Assembly (NCBI GenBank): GCA_023423895.1
Contig: JAFAER010000246.1
Span: 1 to 15,524 of the forward strand
DNA: 15,524 nt
Source of the DNA: Pseudomonadota bacterium
Lineage (GTDB): Bacteria; Myxococcota_A; Polyangia; Polyangiales; Polyangiaceae
Direction: 5' to 3'
Both the position numbers and the translations under genes were made by a program. Below the pieces are notes generated by a model, which was not told the DNA's origin, ran no database searches, and was given only the letters and a program-made list of their open reading frames with translations. This document shows positions 14,241-15,524 of the stretch, piece by piece; positions within the stretch are counted from its first letter, which is position 1; each line of letters starts with the position of its first letter.

Positions 14241-14834
14241 TCAGCGCTTCGCGTCGAGGCGGGTCACCTGACGGCCGCGTCCCATGGCGACGCGCTCGAG
14301 GAGGTCCGCCATCTTCTCACCGTCGCGAACCTTCGGCAGCCGCTCGTACGTCCCGTTCCACAGCTCGAAGAGGACGTCTTCTTTGTCGAGGACGACCCGA
14401 TCGATCTGCGGCCAGCCGTACTTGCGCACGCGTGGAATGCCCATCGAGAGCGAGCGCGTCTCGACGCCGTCGCGCGTGATGACGACGCCACGCATTCCGG
14501 ATCGGATGAACGTCGCGACGGCGGCGAAGACGATCACGAACACGAGCGGCGTCCGGTTCTCCGTCACGATGAACCGGTAGAGCGCGGTGTTGCTCGAGCC
14601 CTGGTGAGCGAGCATCGTCGCCACGGCGAGAGTCGCTGCAAACCCGAGAAAGAGCAGCGAGGGAAGGCGCTGCCAGACCGGAGGCCCGAAGACGAAGCGG
14701 TCGTCCGGGTTCGGGTTGTAGGCCATCTCGAAGCGAGCGACCGTGCCGTTCACCTCCGTGATGGAGGGCCGGTCGCCGTCGTCGGCGGTCTCGATCATCC
14801 CCGGAAGCTTTGGTTGAGACTGCTCCTCAGCCAT
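14241..14834 (-). CDS. Two-helix membrane protein with PH-like C-terminal domain
   Basis: A 197-aa protein of unknown role. The N-terminal ~55 residues are soluble and acidic (MAEEQSQPKLPGMIETADDG). Two membrane helices follow: LPSLLFLGFAATLAVATMLA (about 67-86) and PLVFVIVFAAVATFI (about 105-119). The C-terminal part, GVVITRDGVETRSLSMGIPR to RVVLDKEDVLFELWNGTYER, has the strand pattern of bacterial PH-like domains, in which two helices commonly precede the domain. The family call is tentative. Start: ATG 14834 is used; ATG 14846 and GTG 14864 are in frame upstream. A GGAAGGTG stretch directly precedes ATG 14846 and lies about 11 nt from ATG 14834. It is downstream of the Enzyme I-like gene on the same strand. 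Confidence 0.75.
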   Translation of the reverse strand: MAEEQSQPKLPGMIETADDGDRPSITEVNGTVARFEMAYNPNPDDRFVFGPPVWQRLPSLLFLGFAATLAVATMLAHQGSSNTALYRFIVTENRTPLVFVIVFAAVATFIRSGMRGVVITRDGVETRSLSMGIPRVRKYGWPQIDRVVLDKEDVLFELWNGTYERLPKVRDGEKMADLLERVAMGRGRQVTRLDAKR

Positions 14835-14883
14835 GGGCGCGAACATCACCTTCCATCGACACACGGCGAAGGCCGAGCTTTGT

Positions 14884-14928
14884 AAAAATCTCCTCGATGC
14901 GCTGAATACGAGCCCGCCCCGTCAGCGC
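14884..14928 (-). terminator. Weak terminator-like hairpin after Enzyme I-like gene
   Basis: On the minus strand GCGCTGA/TCAGCGC (14922-14928 with 14899-14905) forms a 7-bp stem with a 16-nt loop. A run of five T (14884-14888) follows only after 10 more bases. The geometry is poor, so confidence is low. Confidence 0.25.
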
Positions 14929-14940
14929 TCTCCCGAGGCC

Positions 14941-15524
14941 TCACTCTAACGCGTCTTTGCCCTGCGCGCGCTTGTACTCACGCAACCCCGCGACCTCGGA
15001 CCGCGAAGGATTGATCACGAGCAGGCCGTGATCGGCATCGAGCAGAGCCACATCGCCGTCCGCAGCCCACTTGAAGAGCCCTTCCACACCGACGATGGCT
15101 GGGACGCCGAGGAGACGCAGGAGCGCGCGCGTTCGGGGCCCTGTCGCGCGATCGGTGAGGGCCACGCCCACCGGCTGGGCGCGTGCCGAGATGAGCAGAT
15201 CGAAGACGCTGATCCCGTCGCCCACGAGGATGCCCTTGAGCGGGAGCTCGGCGCGCTTGTCGGCCTTGGCGAGCATCACGAGCGCGTCGCAGAGGTCCTC
15301 GATGTCCCGCGCGCGCTCCTCGAGGAACGCGTCACGCGTGATCGACGCCGCCGTCCGCGTGACCTCGCGCGCGACGCGGCCGAGCGCCGACGCGATACCT
15401 CCGCCGGCGGCGACGAGCTCGTCGGCGCGCTCGCGGAACCGCGCATCGCCGAGGATGTCGACGTACGTGGAGAGGAAGCCTGCTTGATCACCGAGGCGCA
15501 TAGCGCGCGCGCGGTCCGACAGAC
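14941..15524 (-). CDS. Enzyme I-like (PEP-utilising, PtsI/PtsP N-terminal) protein, degenerate, 5' end off window
   Basis: The frame is open to the right edge, so the N-terminus is missing; ATG 15501 is probably internal. The visible ~194 residues resemble the N-terminal half of PTS Enzyme I. First comes a helical part (FLSTYVDILGDARFRERADE, ARDIEDLCDALVMLA), then the swivelling phosphohistidine domain (LKGILVGDGISVFDLL, TDRATGPRTRALLRLLGVPA, ADHGLLVINPS). Two oddities stand out. Where Enzyme I has the active-site SHTA motif, this protein reads PRTR, so Arg (codon 15133-15135) replaces the phospho-accepting His. It also ends soon after the phosphohistidine domain, without the PEP-binding barrel. 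It may be a regulatory or decoy domain, possibly attached to something upstream. It is probably not a working phosphotransferase. Confidence 0.78.
   Translation of the reverse strand, partial: LSDRARAMRLGDQAGFLSTYVDILGDARFRERADELVAAGGGIASALGRVAREVTRTAASITRDAFLEERARDIEDLCDALVMLAKADKRAELPLKGILVGDGISVFDLLISARAQPVGVALTDRATGPRTRALLRLLGVPAIVGVEGLFKWAADGDVALLDADHGLLVINPSRSEVAGLREYKRAQGKDALE

Overview
The window is GC-rich bacterial chromosome, roughly two-thirds G+C by eye. Gene types and style suggest a delta-proteobacterial lineage, most likely Myxococcota (Polyangia-like). The signs are many lipoproteins with Ala/Pro/Ser linkers, a MauG/CCP-type di-heme peroxidase, a TerB-like protein, an AsmA-like/GT51 fusion, a CoxE-type VWA protein, and genes mostly without Shine-Dalgarno sites. 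The taxonomic call is inference from style, not from a marker alignment.

Layout. 1-108: the 3' end of a 5S rRNA, hence the end of an rRNA operon, and its terminator. 109-773: non-coding, with four degenerate tandem copies of a ~65-bp unit. 774-3614 (+): an unrecognised 320-aa protein, a di-heme cytochrome c peroxidase lipoprotein and a TerB-like helical protein. 3934-7270 (+): a membrane-anchored AsmA-like/GT51 peptidoglycan glycosyltransferase, then an AlkD-type DNA glycosylase. 7227-7932 (-): tRNA-Arg(ACG) behind a good sigma70-type promoter, followed by tadA, whose product deaminates A34 of exactly that tRNA; tadA ends inside the 3' end of alkD. 7933-8517: a hairpin-rich non-coding stretch. 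8518-10917 (+): a secreted PDZ-thioredoxin protein and a CoxE-like VWA protein. 10945-12108 (-): an ApbE flavin transferase lipoprotein. 12166-14188 (+): an M20 amidohydrolase and a small lipoprotein with a jelly-roll-like C-terminus. 14187-14236: 18-bp repeats between convergent genes. 14241-15524 (-): a two-helix membrane protein and the 3' part of an Enzyme I-like protein that lacks both the phospho-accepting His and the PEP-binding barrel.

How it works together. There is no large operon and no obvious defence or mobile system. Several products act in the envelope: the peroxidase, the thioredoxin-like protein and ApbE in redox and flavin chemistry, and the GT51 fusion in wall synthesis. 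The most notable signals are the tadA/tRNA-Arg(ACG) gene pair, the degenerate Enzyme I half, the AsmA-GT51 fusion, and a recurring TAnnnT box 6-8 nt upstream of start codons, which suggests leaderless mRNAs.
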